Positions 6,231 through 15,313 are shown, numbered from the stretch's first letter. The stretch is 42,063 nucleotides of DNA from an uncultured Oscillospiraceae bacterium (GCA_947627285.1 CANQVL010000022.1:1-42063); one strand, 5' to 3'. The notes: a model not told the origin generated them from the sequence alone. Numbers and translations: made by a program.

Positions 6231-7478
6231 TCAGAGCGCCCAGGAGTCGAGGTATTTTTTCTGCTCCTCGGTGAGGGTGTCTATGGTCATGCCGCAGGAG
6301 CGGAGCTTGCGGCGCGCCACGTCATAGTCGATGTCGTCGGGTATCTCGATGACCTTGCAGGGGATCGTGTCCCTGTGGTCGGCGATATATTTCGCGGCAA
6401 GCGCCTGGATCGCAAAACTCATGTCCATTATCTCCACCGGGTGCCCGTCGCCGGACGCCAGATTTACGAGCCTGCCCTCGGCGAGGACAAACAGCGTCCT
6501 GCCGTTTTTGAGGGTGTAGCCCCGTGTCACCGAGGTGCGCCCCTCCGAGGTTGAGACGGCGTTTTCCTCAAGCCAGTCCACGTCCACCTCCACGTTGAAG
6601 TGCCCCGCGTTGCACAAAATGGCGCCGTCGCGCATCTTCTCAAAATGGCGCTCCGTTATGACCTTGCAGCAGCCGGTGGAGGACACGAACAAATCCCCGT
6701 ACTCCGCGGCCTCGTCCATGGTCCTGACCTCATAGCCGTCCATCATCGCCTCCAGCGCCTTCACGGGGTCAACCTCCGTGACGGTCACCCTGGCGCCAAG
6801 ACCCTTAGCCCTCATGGCTATGCCCCTGCCGCACCAGCCGTAGCCGGCGACGACCACGTTCTTGCCCGCCACCACCAGGTTGGTCGCCCTGTTTATTCCG
6901 TCCCAGACAGACTGACCCGTGCCGTAGCGGTTGTCGAAAAAGTGCTTGCACCTGGCGTCGTTGACGGTGAGCATGGGGAATTTAAGCGCCCCCTCCCGCT
7001 CCATCGCGTGAAGGCGTATGATACCGGTGGTGGTCTCCTCGCACCCGCCGATTACGCCGGGAAGGAGCTCCCGCATACTCCTGTGTAGCATGGAAACCAG
7101 GTCCCCGCCGTCGTCGATTATGATGTTGGGTCCGAATTCCAGCGCCTTCGCCAGGTGCCTGTCGTACTCCTCGGGCGTGCAGTCGTACCAGGAAAACACC
7201 TCCGCGCCCCGGTTCGCCAGCGCCGCCACCACGTCGTCCTGTGTGGAAAGGGGATTGCACCCGGTTATCCTCAGGTCCGCGCCGCCCTCCATGAGCACGC
7301 GGCAGAGCACGGCGGACTTCGCCTCAAGGTGGAGCGACGCCGCCATTTTCAGCCCCCTGAAGGGCTTTTCCCGTTTGAATTCCTCCTCGATGTCCCGCAG
7401 AAGCGGCATATACCTGGCTGCCCAGGCTATCTTCTTCTCCCCGGCGGGCGCCAGTGAAATATCTCTTATCTCGCTCAT
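6231..7478 (-). CDS. ahcY: Adenosylhomocysteinase
   Basis: 415 residues. Splits S-adenosylhomocysteine reversibly to homocysteine and adenosine, with bound NAD, in the cytoplasm. Signatures: HLEAKSAVL (about 50-58), EETTTG (147-152), NDARCKHFFDNRYGTGQS (173-190), the NAD motif VAGYGWCGRG (about 210-219), and NAGHFNVEVD. It is the short bacterial form, without the insert of plant and parasite enzymes. Start supported by AAGGAGG just upstream. Divergent from the nucleoside phosphorylase/deaminase pair that can consume the adenosine it releases. A minus-strand TATAAT lies at 7510-7505 but with no clear -35; the leader is too short for a riboswitch. Confidence 0.95.
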   Translation of the reverse strand: MSEIRDISLAPAGEKKIAWAARYMPLLRDIEEEFKREKPFRGLKMAASLHLEAKSAVLCRVLMEGGADLRITGCNPLSTQDDVVAALANRGAEVFSWYDCTPEEYDRHLAKALEFGPNIIIDDGGDLVSMLHRSMRELLPGVIGGCEETTTGIIRLHAMEREGALKFPMLTVNDARCKHFFDNRYGTGQSVWDGINRATNLVVAGKNVVVAGYGWCGRGIAMRAKGLGARVTVTEVDPVKALEAMMDGYEVRTMDEAAEYGDLFVSSTGCCKVITERHFEKMRDGAILCNAGHFNVEVDVDWLEENAVSTSEGRTSVTRGYTLKNGRTLFVLAEGRLVNLASGDGHPVEIMDMSFAIQALAAKYIADHRDTIPCKVIEIPDDIDYDVARRKLRSCGMTIDTLTEEQKKYLDSWAL

Positions 7479-7555
7479 AATATCCTCCTTAAATGCGATT
7501 TGCGATTATAGGAGGATTTTATCACCGCCGCGCCGGGAAGTAAAGAGGATTTTTG

Positions 7556-7584
7556 TTGTGTTTACGGCGCGGATGTAGTAAAAT
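7556..7584 (+). promoter_or_regulatory. Promoter of the purine salvage pair
   Basis: TTGTGT (7556-7561), 17-bp spacer, TAAAAT (7579-7584), 42 bp before the PNP start. Moderate match. Confidence 0.5.
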
Positions 7585-7626
7585 AGCCCCATCAAGCACC
7601 GCGCGGCGGCTGAAAGGAGAGCAAAA

Positions 7627-8448
7627 ATGGCTTACACCTACGAATATTACAAAAAATCCGCGGATCATCTTCTGGAGCGCTTCGGCGGCGCGCCGGAGAT
7701 CGGGCTCGTCCTGGGCTCTGGCCTCGGTCACTTCGCCGGACACATAGAGGACCCCATAACGGTCCCTTACGCCGAAATACCCAACTTCCTCCGCTCCACC
7801 GCCATCGGTCACGCGGGGCAGATGATATTCGGCACAGTCAGCGGGAAAAGGGTGGTCTGTATGTCCGGCAGGTTCCACTACTACGAGGGCTATGACTTTG
7901 AGCAGCTCTCCATTCCCGTGCGTGTGCTGAAGCTTTTGGGCATCCGGGCGCTCATTCTCACCAACGCCGCCGGAGCCGTGAACAAAAGCTACAAGCCCGG
8001 CGACATCATGGTCATCTCCGACCACATAAAGCTCATGGGCGCCTCTCCCATGCGCGGCCCCAACATCGACGAGTTCGGGCCCCGCTTTTTCGACATGGGC
8101 TCTACCTACACTCCAAAGCTTCGTAAGCTCGCCCTGGAGCTCGCGGAAAAATCTCCCCTCACCGTCCACGAGGGCGTCTACTGGTTCACCCCCGGCCCCC
8201 AGTACGAGACACCGGCGGAGATACGCGCCATCCGCGCCCTTGGCGGCGACGCCGTGGGGATGTCCACCGTCACCGAGACGCTGACCGCCTCCCACTGTAA
8301 GCTTCCGCTCCTGGCCCTCTCCGTCATGACGAACATGGCGGCGGGCGTCCTGCCTCAGCCCCTCACGGCGGAGGAGGTCATCGAGACAGCCAACTCCATC
8401 GAGGCGCCCTTCACCGACTACGTGAAGGACATCATCGCCCACATATGA
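7627..8448 (+). CDS. Purine nucleoside phosphorylase (trimeric, inosine/guanosine type)
   Basis: 273 residues, the usual length of trimeric PNP. Phosphorolyses purine nucleosides to free base and (deoxy)ribose-1-phosphate. Phosphate-site glycines in LVLGSGLGHF (28-36), the loop GRFHYYEGY (81-89), NAAGAVNKSY, EGVYWFTPGPQYETPAE and the substrate loop VGMSTVTE are all present. AAAGGAG lies 7 bp before the ATG. Followed after 16 bp by the MTA/SAH deaminase gene; together they would turn adenosine into inosine and then hypoxanthine. MTA phosphorylase is the main alternative, but VGMSTV-E fits PNP better. Confidence 0.9.
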   Translation: MAYTYEYYKKSADHLLERFGGAPEIGLVLGSGLGHFAGHIEDPITVPYAEIPNFLRSTAIGHAGQMIFGTVSGKRVVCMSGRFHYYEGYDFEQLSIPVRVLKLLGIRALILTNAAGAVNKSYKPGDIMVISDHIKLMGASPMRGPNIDEFGPRFFDMGSTYTPKLRKLALELAEKSPLTVHEGVYWFTPGPQYETPAEIRAIRALGGDAVGMSTVTETLTASHCKLPLLALSVMTNMAAGVLPQPLTAEEVIETANSIEAPFTDYVKDIIAHI

Positions 8449-8464
8449 GGGGGGGGAAAACGGC

Positions 8465-9760
8465 ATGAAACGTCTTTACGCCAACTGCGACATTCTCAGC
8501 ACCGGCAAAAACGGCTTTGAGTATATAAAAAACGGCTTTCTCTCCGTCAACGGCGACACGATAGACTACATCGGCGCCGAAAAGCCCACGGACTTCGACG
8601 AGGTACGGGACATGACCGGCACTATGCTCATTCCCGGCCTTGTCAACGCCCACACCCACACGCCCATGACCCTTCTGCGCGGGGTGGGGAGCGACCTTCC
8701 GCTGCAAAGCTGGCTCTTTGACAGCGTATTTCCCATCGAGGACCGGCTCACCCCCTCCGCCATCCGCGCCGGCACGGAGCTTGCCCTGCTTGAAATGCTC
8801 TCCACCGGCACCACGAGCTTCACGGATATGTACATGGAGCCCCGCGAGACAGCCGAGGCGGTGCTGGCGTCGGGGATAAAGGCGAACCTCTGCCGCCCCG
8901 TCCAGTGCTTCGACCCCTCAGAGCCCGTTGAGGACAATTTCAGGGTGAGGGAGTCCCTGGAGCTCTTCAAGGCGTACAACAACGCGGGTAACGGCAGGCT
9001 GAAGATAGACTTCTGCGTCCACGCGGAGTACACCTGCACCGCCCCCGTGGTGAAATATTACGCCGGCTTCGTCCGTGAAAACGCCGGAAACCTCCACATC
9101 CATATGTCCGAGACGAAAAGCGAGCACGACGGGTGCGTCCAAAAATACGGCCTCACACCCGCCGCCTGGTTTGAAAGCCTTGGCGCCTTCGACTCCCGCG
9201 CCTTCGCCGCCCACTGCGTATGGGTGACGGAGGAGGACATGGAAATAATGAAAAGGCGCGGCGTCTCCGCCGTCCACTGCCCCTCCAGCAACTTAAAGCT
9301 TGGCAGCGGCGTCGCTCCGGTGCAGAAAATGCTGGATATGGGCATAAACGTCGCCCTTGGCACCGACGGCGCGGCGTCAAACAACAACCTCAATATGCTG
9401 GAGGAGCTCCACCTTGCCAGCGTCATACACAACGGCGTATACGGCGACCCCACAATTATGAAGCCGGCGGATACTGTAGCCATGGCGACTGTCAACGGCG
9501 CCAGGCTCCAGGGCAGGGGAGATACAGGCGAGCTTCGCGTGGGCAAAAAGGCGGACTTCGCCGCTCTGGACCTGACGGCGCCCCATATGCGCCCCAACCT
9601 TGACCCCCTGGCGCTTGTGGCATACTCCGCCCAGGGCTCCGACGTGGTCATGACCGTGGTTGACGGCAATATCCTCTACGACCACGGCAAATTCACCACC
9701 CTGGACCCCGACCGCGTATACGCCCACGTAGAAAAAGCCTTATCCGAGCTCTACAAATAA
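8465..9760 (+). CDS. mtaD: Amidohydrolase, 5'-methylthioadenosine/S-adenosylhomocysteine deaminase family
   Basis: 431 residues of the metal-dependent amidohydrolase superfamily. Metal ligands: His63/His65 in LVNAHTHTPMTLLRG, the later His of NLHIHMSETKSEHD, and the Asp of GTDGAASNNNLNM. FWLxxxI-type segments are represented by QSWLFDSVFPIEDRL. Such enzymes deaminate MTA, SAH and often adenosine at the purine C6. Ribosome site GAGGGGGG upstream; 16 bp after PNP, so one operon. Context (AhcY divergent, PNP upstream) supports a job in clearing SAM by-products. Guanine deaminase or a triazine hydrolase relative is less likely. Confidence 0.85.
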   Translation: MKRLYANCDILSTGKNGFEYIKNGFLSVNGDTIDYIGAEKPTDFDEVRDMTGTMLIPGLVNAHTHTPMTLLRGVGSDLPLQSWLFDSVFPIEDRLTPSAIRAGTELALLEMLSTGTTSFTDMYMEPRETAEAVLASGIKANLCRPVQCFDPSEPVEDNFRVRESLELFKAYNNAGNGRLKIDFCVHAEYTCTAPVVKYYAGFVRENAGNLHIHMSETKSEHDGCVQKYGLTPAAWFESLGAFDSRAFAAHCVWVTEEDMEIMKRRGVSAVHCPSSNLKLGSGVAPVQKMLDMGINVALGTDGAASNNNLNMLEELHLASVIHNGVYGDPTIMKPADTVAMATVNGARLQGRGDTGELRVGKKADFAALDLTAPHMRPNLDPLALVAYSAQGSDVVMTVVDGNILYDHGKFTTLDPDRVYAHVEKALSELYK

Positions 9761-9801
9761 CCCTTTTCCCATTTTTTCGCGCAAATAAAGCGGTAAAATC
9801 A

Positions 9802-9842
9802 AGGCGGCGGGCCCCCATATCCCCGCCGCCTCAACCTTTTTT
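9802..9842 (+). terminator. Rho-independent terminator of the purine salvage operon
   Basis: AGGCGGCGGG and CCCGCCGCCT form a 10-bp stem, followed closely by CAACC and TTTTTTT. Confidence 0.85.
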
Positions 9843-9860
9843 ACCAGCCCAAGCTTTAAC

Positions 9861-9889
9861 TTGACAAATCGCGGGATCTGTGATACAAT
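9861..9889 (+). promoter_or_regulatory. Promoter of RNase J operon with long leader
   Basis: Perfect TTGACA (9861-9866), 17-bp spacer, TACAAT (9884-9889). Transcription would start near 9896, giving a leader of about 183 nt before the GTG start at 10079. The leader holds a small hairpin (GTGCC/GGCAC at 9928-9941) and no obvious riboswitch. A long leader suits a nuclease that may control its own mRNA; that is inference. Confidence 0.8.
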
Positions 9890-10078
9890 ACGTAAAAAAC
9901 CGGGATTTTCCCAAAAACGGATTTATGTGCCAAAAGGCACTTGAATTTATAAACATACATACATATTCGGTTCAGCGGGAGGCTTGCTTTACGGCGATTC
10001 AGGGCCGGAAAAGCGTATCCTGTTGGGCTTTATGTGCGTGTGCCTGCGTATTTTTATTATTTTAAAGGAGATTTTCGC

Positions 10079-11746
10079 GTGTCAACAAAGGAAAAACTGA
10101 AGATCGTCGCCCTGGGCGGCCTCAACGAGATCGGGAAGAACATGTACGTCTATGAGTACGGTCAGGACATCATGGTGGTGGACTGCGGCATCGGCTTTCC
10201 CGACGACGAGATGTACGGTATCGACTCCGTCATACCCGACATCACATACCTTGTGAAGAACAAGACCCGTGTCCGGGGCATAGTCCTGACCCACGGACAC
10301 GAGGACCACATCGGCGCCATGCCCTTCGTCATGGACGAGCTCATGAACGTGCCCGTCTACGCCACACCCCTCACCAACGCCCTGGTGAACATCAAGCTCA
10401 CCGAGCACGGCACCGCCGACAAGGTGAAGCTCAACACCGTCCACGCGGGGGAGAGTGTGAGGATAGGCTGCTTCAAGGTGGAATTTATCCACGTCAACCA
10501 CTCCATCCCCGACTCCGTGGCCCTTGCCATCAAGACCCCTGTGGGCGTGGTCATACACACCGGCGACTACAAGATAGACACCACCCCCATCGACGGCGGC
10601 ATGATCGACCTTGCGCGCCTGGGCGAGCTGGGAAAGCGCGGCGTTTTGGCGCTGGTGTCCGATTCCACCAACGTGGAAAATCAGGGCTACTCCCTCTCGG
10701 AGAGCGTGGTCGCCGCCAACTTTGAGAACCAGTTCAAGGACTGCCACGAGCGCATAATCGTCACCACCTTCGCCTCCAACGTCCACCGCCTCCAGCAGGT
10801 CATCAACTGCGCCAGGAAGTACGGGCGCAAGGTCGCCGTCACCGGCAGGAGCATGGAGAACGTCCTGCGCGTGGCGACGGAGCTGGGCTATATGGACATC
10901 CCCCAGGGGATTTTGGTTGACATAACCCAAATCAAGGGGCTTCCCAAGGACAAGGTTGTAATAATCTCCACCGGCAGCCAGGGCGAGACAATGAGCGCCC
11001 TCCACCGCATAGCCTTCTCCGAGCACAAGCAGGTGGAGATCATGCCCGGCGACAAAATAATCATCTCCGCCTCCGCCATACCGGGAAATGAGAACTCCAT
11101 CACCGAGGTGATCGACGAGCTCTTCCGCAAGGGCGCCACGGTGGTATATGAGCGCAGCGCCCTCCTCCACGCCTCGGGCCACGCCTGCCGTGAGGAGCTG
11201 AAGCTCATGCTGGCGCTGGTCAAACCCAAATTTTTCATTCCCGTCCACGGCGAGTACAGGCACCTGAAGATCCACGCCGACCTTGCCAAGCAGATGGGTG
11301 TGCCGCCGAAAAACGTGGTGATCTCGGACCTGGGAAAGGTCATCGAGGTGGGCGCCCGCTCAATCAAGCTTGCGGGCGTCGTCCCCTCCGGCAAGATATT
11401 CGTTGACGGCACCGGCGTGGGCGACGTGGGGAGCGTTGTCCTCAGGGACCGCAAGCACCTGGCGCAGGACGGTATGCTGGTCGTGGTGGTCAGCCTTTCC
11501 AGCTATGACGGCTCCTTGGTTTCGGGACCGGACATCATCACCCGCGGCTTTGTCTACGTCAAGGAGGCGGACGAGCTCATGCAGGAGATGAAGGACGTGG
11601 CGCTGGACGCCATAGAGTATTGCGGCTCCCGCCGGATAAAGGACTGGGCTGGCATAAAGGGCGCCATGAAGACGCGCCTTTCCGACTACCTCTACAAAAA
11701 GACAAAGCGCAGTCCCATGGTCCTGCCTGTCATCATGGAGGTCTGA
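10079..11746 (+). CDS. rnj: Ribonuclease J
   Basis: 555 residues, the family's usual length. A beta-CASP metallo-beta-lactamase RNase with 5'-3' exonuclease and endonuclease activity in mRNA decay and rRNA maturation. It begins KIVALGGLNEIGKNMYVYE. The zinc motif THGHEDHIG is at about 71-79, further ligands lie in FIHVNHSIPDS and IHTGDYKID, and the beta-CASP part has STGSQGE and HASGHA, with the FIPVHGEYRHL signature. GTG start chosen because AAAGGAG lies 8 bp upstream; a longer reading from 10034 has no ribosome site. An ArsC/Spx-like gene follows after one base. Confidence 0.95.
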   Translation: MSTKEKLKIVALGGLNEIGKNMYVYEYGQDIMVVDCGIGFPDDEMYGIDSVIPDITYLVKNKTRVRGIVLTHGHEDHIGAMPFVMDELMNVPVYATPLTNALVNIKLTEHGTADKVKLNTVHAGESVRIGCFKVEFIHVNHSIPDSVALAIKTPVGVVIHTGDYKIDTTPIDGGMIDLARLGELGKRGVLALVSDSTNVENQGYSLSESVVAANFENQFKDCHERIIVTTFASNVHRLQQVINCARKYGRKVAVTGRSMENVLRVATELGYMDIPQGILVDITQIKGLPKDKVVIISTGSQGETMSALHRIAFSEHKQVEIMPGDKIIISASAIPGNENSITEVIDELFRKGATVVYERSALLHASGHACREELKLMLALVKPKFFIPVHGEYRHLKIHADLAKQMGVPPKNVVISDLGKVIEVGARSIKLAGVVPSGKIFVDGTGVGDVGSVVLRDRKHLAQDGMLVVVVSLSSYDGSLVSGPDIITRGFVYVKEADELMQEMKDVALDAIEYCGSRRIKDWAGIKGAMKTRLSDYLYKKTKRSPMVLPVIMEV

Positions 11747-11747
11747 G

Positions 11748-12080
11748 GTGAATATACAGATATTCGGCAAGTCCAAGTGCTTTGACACAAAGAAGGCCGA
11801 GAGATATTTCAAGGAGCGCCGTATAAGGTTCCAATCGGTTGACATAATAAAATACGGATTGAGCCCACGCGAGTTCGACTCCGTCCGCCGCGCCGTGGGC
11901 CTTGAGAACATGATCGACGAAAAAGCCAGTGGCGCGGAGCTTTTAAAATATCTGGCATACGACGATGCCAAAGCGGAAAAGCTCCTGGAGGACCAGTCCC
12001 TCATCAAAACCCCCATAGTCCGCAACGGCAAACAAGCCACCGTCGGCTACTGCCCGGATATATGGAAAAACTGGGAATAA
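11748..12080 (+). CDS. ArsC/Spx-family thioredoxin-fold protein
   Basis: 110 residues from GTG, with GGAGG 6 bp upstream inside the end of the RNase J gene. Thioredoxin-like ArsC fold: IQIFGKSKCFDTKKAERYF has one Cys in the position of the ArsC/Spx redox Cys, followed by Phe-Asp-Thr instead of a CXXC partner. The SLIKTPIVRNGKQATVGY stretch matches the ArsC cis-Pro region. One visible Cys fits YffB/arsenate-reductase-like members rather than redox-switch Spx. Coupling to RNase J is notable but unexplained; no arsenic genes are nearby. Function therefore open. Confidence 0.8.
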   Translation: MNIQIFGKSKCFDTKKAERYFKERRIRFQSVDIIKYGLSPREFDSVRRAVGLENMIDEKASGAELLKYLAYDDAKAEKLLEDQSLIKTPIVRNGKQATVGYCPDIWKNWE

Positions 12081-12135
12081 AACAAAAACCCAGAGGTATC
12101 CTGTTTAGACCGTCAAACCCCAAATAAAACACCGT

Positions 12136-12162
12136 AAAAAAAGGGGCAAAGCCCCTTTTTTT
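12136..12162 (+). terminator. Rho-independent terminator
   Basis: GGGGC-AAA-GCCCC flanked by A7 and T7, so it works in both directions. Ends the RNase J operon just before the copper-responsive promoter. Confidence 0.9.
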
Positions 12163-12166
12163 ACGC

Positions 12167-12222
12167 TTGACATATACCCCCTCAGGGTATATACTGTATA
12201 AAAAATACCCAAGGGGGGTATA
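12167..12222 (+). promoter_or_regulatory. Copper operon promoter with two CsoR-type operators
   Basis: Perfect TTGACA (12167-12172), 17-bp spacer, TATACT (12190-12195). Operator 1 (12172-12192) is a dyad ATATACCCC...GGGTATAT lying over the spacer and -10. Operator 2 (12205-12222) is ATACCC-AAG-GGGGGTAT over the start of transcription. C/G tracts flanked by TA-rich ends are the known CsoR operator type, so the regulator encoded next probably represses its own operon until Cu(I) binds. Confidence 0.88.
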
Positions 12223-12230
12223 TTAAAGAT

Positions 12231-12533
12231 ATGGAACAGGAATGTAACTGCTGCCACAAGACGAAGCAGCGCTCGCCGGAGGAGTACAGCTCCCTTGTCA
12301 ACCGCCTCTCCCGCATAGAGGGGCAGATTAGGGGCATACGGGGTATGGTGGAGAAGGACGCCTACTGCGCGGACATACTCACCCAGGTCGCCGCCGCCAG
12401 CGCTGCTTTGAACGCGTTTACAAAGGAGCTTCTGGCAAGCCACATCAAGACCTGTGTCGCCGACGACATCCGCGCCGGCAGGGACGGGACCGTGGACGAG
12501 CTGGTGGCGCTCCTTCAAAAGCTCATGAGGTAG
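12231..12533 (+). CDS. csoR: CsoR-type copper-sensing repressor
   Basis: 100 residues, all-helical DUF156 family. The Cu(I) ligand triad is in place: Cys46 (DAYCADIL), His71 and Cys75 (ASHIKTC). The N-terminal helix has RLSRIEGQIRGIRGMVE. An additional Cys-rich head (ECNCCHK) precedes the fold and is not part of the usual sensor site. It releases operator DNA on binding Cu(I). It overlaps no gene but ends 9 bp before the copA ATG, and two matching operators lie in its promoter. Confidence 0.93.
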   Translation: MEQECNCCHKTKQRSPEEYSSLVNRLSRIEGQIRGIRGMVEKDAYCADILTQVAAASAALNAFTKELLASHIKTCVADDIRAGRDGTVDELVALLQKLMR

Positions 12534-12542
12534 GTGGTCGAA

Positions 12543-15041
12543 ATGGTACAATACAACGTCACAGGCATGAGCTGCGCCGCGTGCCAGGCGAGGGTGGAGA
12601 AGGCCGTCTCCAAGGTCCCGGGCGTCGCCTCCTGCTCCGTGAGCCTTCTCACCAACTCCATGGGCGTGGAGGGCACGGCGTCGGAGGCGGAAATAATCAA
12701 GGCTGTTGAGGACGCCGGCTACGGCGCCTCCCGCAAGGGCGGGGGAGGGGAAAGGACCTCCCACGCCGCCGAGGAGGACGCGCTGCGGGACCGGGAGACA
12801 CCGGTCCTGAGGCGCCGCCTCATATGGTCCGTGGGCTTTGTGCTGGTGCTGATGTACTTCTCCATGGGGCACATGATGTGGGGCTGGCCCGTGCCGAAAT
12901 TCTTTCAGGGCAACCACGTGGCTATGGGCCTTGCGCAGCTGCTCCTCGCCGCCGCCGTAATGGTGATAAACCGGAAATTCTTTGTCAGCGGCTTCAAGGG
13001 CCTTATCCACCGCGCGCCGAACATGGACACCCTGGTGGCGCTGGGCTCCGCCGCCTCCTTCGGCTGGAGCACATACGTCCTCTTTATGATGACCCGCGCC
13101 CAGGCCGACGGGAACGCCCAGGCGGTCATGGACTACATGATGGACCTGTGGTTCGAGTCCGCCGCCATGATCCTCGCCCTCATAACCGTGGGGAAGATGC
13201 TGGAGGCGAGGAGCAAGGGCCGCACCACCGACGCCCTGAGATCCCTCATGCGCCTTGCCCCCAAAACCGCCAGCGTGGAGCGGGACGGGGTAGAGGTGAC
13301 GGTCCCCGTTGAGGACGTGCGCGTGGGCGACATCTTCCTCGTTCGCCCCGGAGAGAGCATACCCGTGGACGGGGAGGTGCTGGAGGGACACAGCGCCGTC
13401 AACGAATCCGCCCTCACCGGCGAGAGCATCCCCGTGGACAAGGAGCCGGGTGACCGGGTCAGCGCCGCCACCGTCAACGAGGCGGGACTTTTAAGGTGCC
13501 GCGCCGCCAGGGTGGGGGAGGACACCACACTCTCACAGATAATCAAAATGGTCTCCGACGCCGCCGCCACAAAAGCTCCGATAGCCAAGATCGCCGATAA
13601 GGTCTCCGGCGTCTTCGTCCCCACGGTAATCACCGTAGCCGCCGTCACCGCCGCCGTATGGCTCCTGATGGGCCAAACCGTGGGCTACGCCCTGGCGCGG
13701 GGGATATCCGTGCTTGTCATCTCCTGCCCATGCGCCCTGGGGCTCGCCACGCCCGTCGCCATAATGGTTGGCAACGGCGTGGGCGCCAAAAACGGCATAC
13801 TTTTCAAGACCGCCGTGTCCCTGGAGGAGGCGGGCAGGGTGGAGATCGTCGCCCTGGACAAGACCGGCACGGTCACCTCCGGCGAGCCCCGCGTGACCGA
13901 TGTGCTGCCCTCTGAGGACACCACCCGCGACACGCTCATAACCCTCGCGGCGGGGCTTGAGAGGGGCAGCGAGCACCCCCTGGCAAAGGCAGTCATGGCA
14001 TACGCCGAGGGGCTTAAAATAGACGTTCCCGCAACAGCGGACTTCCGCGCCCTGCCCGGAAACGGCGTCGCCGCCACACTGGACGGCGCGGCGCTCACCG
14101 GCGGGAGCCTCAAATTCATAAGCTCCAATATGGAGCTCGATCCGGAGACGGAGGAAACCGCCGCCCGCCTTTCGGAGCAGGGCAAGACGCCGCTGCTCTT
14201 CGCCAGGGACGGAAGACTCCTGGGCATCATCGCCGTTGCTGACACGATCAAGGAGGACAGCCCCGAGGCCATACGGCAGCTGCAAAACATGGGTATCCGG
14301 GTGTGCCTCCTCACCGGCGACAACGAGCGCACGGCACGGGCCATCGGCGCTCAGGCCGGCGTGGACGAGGTGATAGCCGGCGTCCTGCCGGAGGGCAAGG
14401 AGGAGGTCATCCGCCGCCTCAAAAAAACGGGCAAGGTCGCCATGGTGGGCGACGGGATAAACGACGCGCCCGCGCTCACCCGCGCCGACGTGGGCATAGC
14501 CATAGGCGCCGGCACGGACGTGGCGATAGAGGCCGCCGACGTGGTGCTGATGAAGAGCCGCCTCTCCGACGTCCCCGCCGCCATACGCCTGAGCCGCGCC
14601 ACCCTTCGGAACATACACCAGAACCTCTTCTGGGCGTTTTTCTACAACTCCATCGGCATACCCCTTGCCGCCGGCGTGTTCACGGGCCTGGGGATCACCC
14701 TGAGCCCAATGTTCGGCGCCGCCGCCATGAGCCTCTCGTCCTTCTGCGTGGTGTCCAACGCCCTGCGGCTGAACCTCATCAAAATTCGTGACGCCCGTCA
14801 CGATAAGAAAATAAAACACAAGGAAAAGGAGCAAAAAACCATGGAAAAAACACTTCATATCCAGGGCATGATGTGCCCGCACTGCGAAATGCGCGTCAAA
14901 AAGGCGCTTGAGTCGGTCCCCGGCGTCTCCGAGGCAGCCGCCAGCCACACCTCCGGCACCGCCGTCGTCACCCTCTCCGGTCCCGTGGACGACGCCGCGC
15001 TGAAAAAAGCCGTTGAGGACCAGGGCTACGAGGTCGTCTGA
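12543..15041 (+). CDS. copA: Copper-exporting P1B-type ATPase CopA with C-terminal CopZ-like domain
   Basis: 832 residues from the ATG that follows AGGTGG by 5 bp; a GTG 9 bp upstream is less well placed. N-terminal metal-binding domain with GMSCAAC (Cys11, Cys14), then eight membrane helices with the Cu(I) site CPC at about 395. The phosphorylated Asp is in DKTGT (about 438), TGES lies in the actuator domain, [10 protein letters not shown] near 634, and the last helices carry YN and MSLSS. It exports Cu(I) using ATP. After the last helix comes a basic linker and then a second full heavy-metal domain (GMMCPHC, near 773), an unusual C-terminal place for CopA. See the internal start entry. Confidence 0.95.
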   Translation: MVQYNVTGMSCAACQARVEKAVSKVPGVASCSVSLLTNSMGVEGTASEAEIIKAVEDAGYGASRKGGGGERTSHAAEEDALRDRETPVLRRRLIWSVGFVLVLMYFSMGHMMWGWPVPKFFQGNHVAMGLAQLLLAAAVMVINRKFFVSGFKGLIHRAPNMDTLVALGSAASFGWSTYVLFMMTRAQADGNAQAVMDYMMDLWFESAAMILALITVGKMLEARSKGRTTDALRSLMRLAPKTASVERDGVEVTVPVEDVRVGDIFLVRPGESIPVDGEVLEGHSAVNESALTGESIPVDKEPGDRVSAATVNEAGLLRCRAARVGEDTTLSQIIKMVSDAAATKAPIAKIADKVSGVFVPTVITVAAVTAAVWLLMGQTVGYALARGISVLVISCPCALGLATPVAIMVGNGVGAKNGILFKTAVSLEEAGRVEIVALDKTGTVTSGEPRVTDVLPSEDTTRDTLITLAAGLERGSEHPLAKAVMAYAEGLKIDVPATADFRALPGNGVAATLDGAALTGGSLKFISSNMELDPETEETAARLSEQGKTPLLFARDGRLLGIIAVADTIKEDSPEAIRQLQNMGIRVCLLTGDNERTARAIGAQAGVDEVIAGVLPEGKEEVIRRLKKTGKVAMVGDGINDAPALTRADVGIAIGAGTDVAIEAADVVLMKSRLSDVPAAIRLSRATLRNIHQNLFWAFFYNSIGIPLAAGVFTGLGITLSPMFGAAAMSLSSFCVVSNALRLNLIKIRDARHDKKIKHKEKEQKTMEKTLHIQGMMCPHCEMRVKKALESVPGVSEAAASHTSGTAVVTLSGPVDDAALKKAVEDQGYEVV
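14841..15041 (+). CDS. CopZ-like copper chaperone domain, possible internal translation start
   Basis: In frame within the end of copA. An ATG at 14841 has AAGGAG 9 bp upstream and would give a free 66-residue heavy-metal-associated protein with [15 protein letters not shown], the size and shape of CopZ. The same bases encode the C-terminus of CopA, so the cell could make both the fusion and a free chaperone. Alternatively, this was a separate copZ whose upstream stop was lost. The ribosome site and domain are visible; dual expression is inference. Confidence 0.55.
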   Translation: MEKTLHIQGMMCPHCEMRVKKALESVPGVSEAAASHTSGTAVVTLSGPVDDAALKKAVEDQGYEVV

Positions 15042-15088
15042 GCAGCTTTTGGACGCCCTTTAGAGGGCGCTCAGAAGGAAAACCGAAC

Positions 15089-15124
15089 AAAAATCCCGTT
15101 TAAGAGCACTTAAACGGGATTTTT
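15089..15124 (+). terminator. Rho-independent terminator of the copper operon
   Basis: AAAAATCCCGTTTAAG and CTTAAACGGGATTTTT form a 16-bp perfect inverted repeat with loop AGCA, so it can act in both directions. Confidence 0.9.
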
Positions 15125-15209
15125 AACTGCTTTTTCAAACCTGACGCCATTGGCTTAAAAACCCAACGTGAAAAACTCACGTCAAAACGCTGAAAAACGA
15201 ATAAGGGGG

Positions 15210-15238
15210 TTGACTGTGTTTGTGCAATATGGTATATT
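15210..15238 (+). promoter_or_regulatory. Strong promoter of a short-ORF locus
   Basis: TTGACT (15210-15215), 17-bp spacer, TATATT (15233-15238). A dyad CAATAT-GGT-ATATTG covers the -10, with TGTGT and ACACA further out, so repression is plausible. An ACGTGA/TCACGT hairpin lies upstream near 15164-15180. Confidence 0.7.
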
Positions 15239-15265
15239 GTAGACACAGCAAAGGAGGGGATTCCG

Positions 15266-15313
15266 ATGTACAGTTCAAAGGATTCCGCCAAAGCTGAGAT
15301 CAAGGCGGAATGA
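15266..15313 (+). CDS. Possible 15-residue peptide (leader or small protein)
   Basis: ATG with AAAGGAGGGG 6 bp upstream, one of the best ribosome sites in the window, behind a good promoter. Encodes MYSSKDSAKAEIKAE, highly charged, no membrane segment. Its stop overlaps the ATG of a 31-codon frame. Beyond the stop the same frame is open for 22 more codons, then a TAG, then 22 codons ending KEHFKLDN, so it could also be the head of a decayed gene. Not recognised. Confidence 0.4.
   Translation: MYSSKDSAKAEIKAE

Noticed and set aside
7479-7555. SAH riboswitch in front of ahcY
   Set aside because: The expected leader is only about 20-30 nt, too short, and no conserved SAH-aptamer core is visible.
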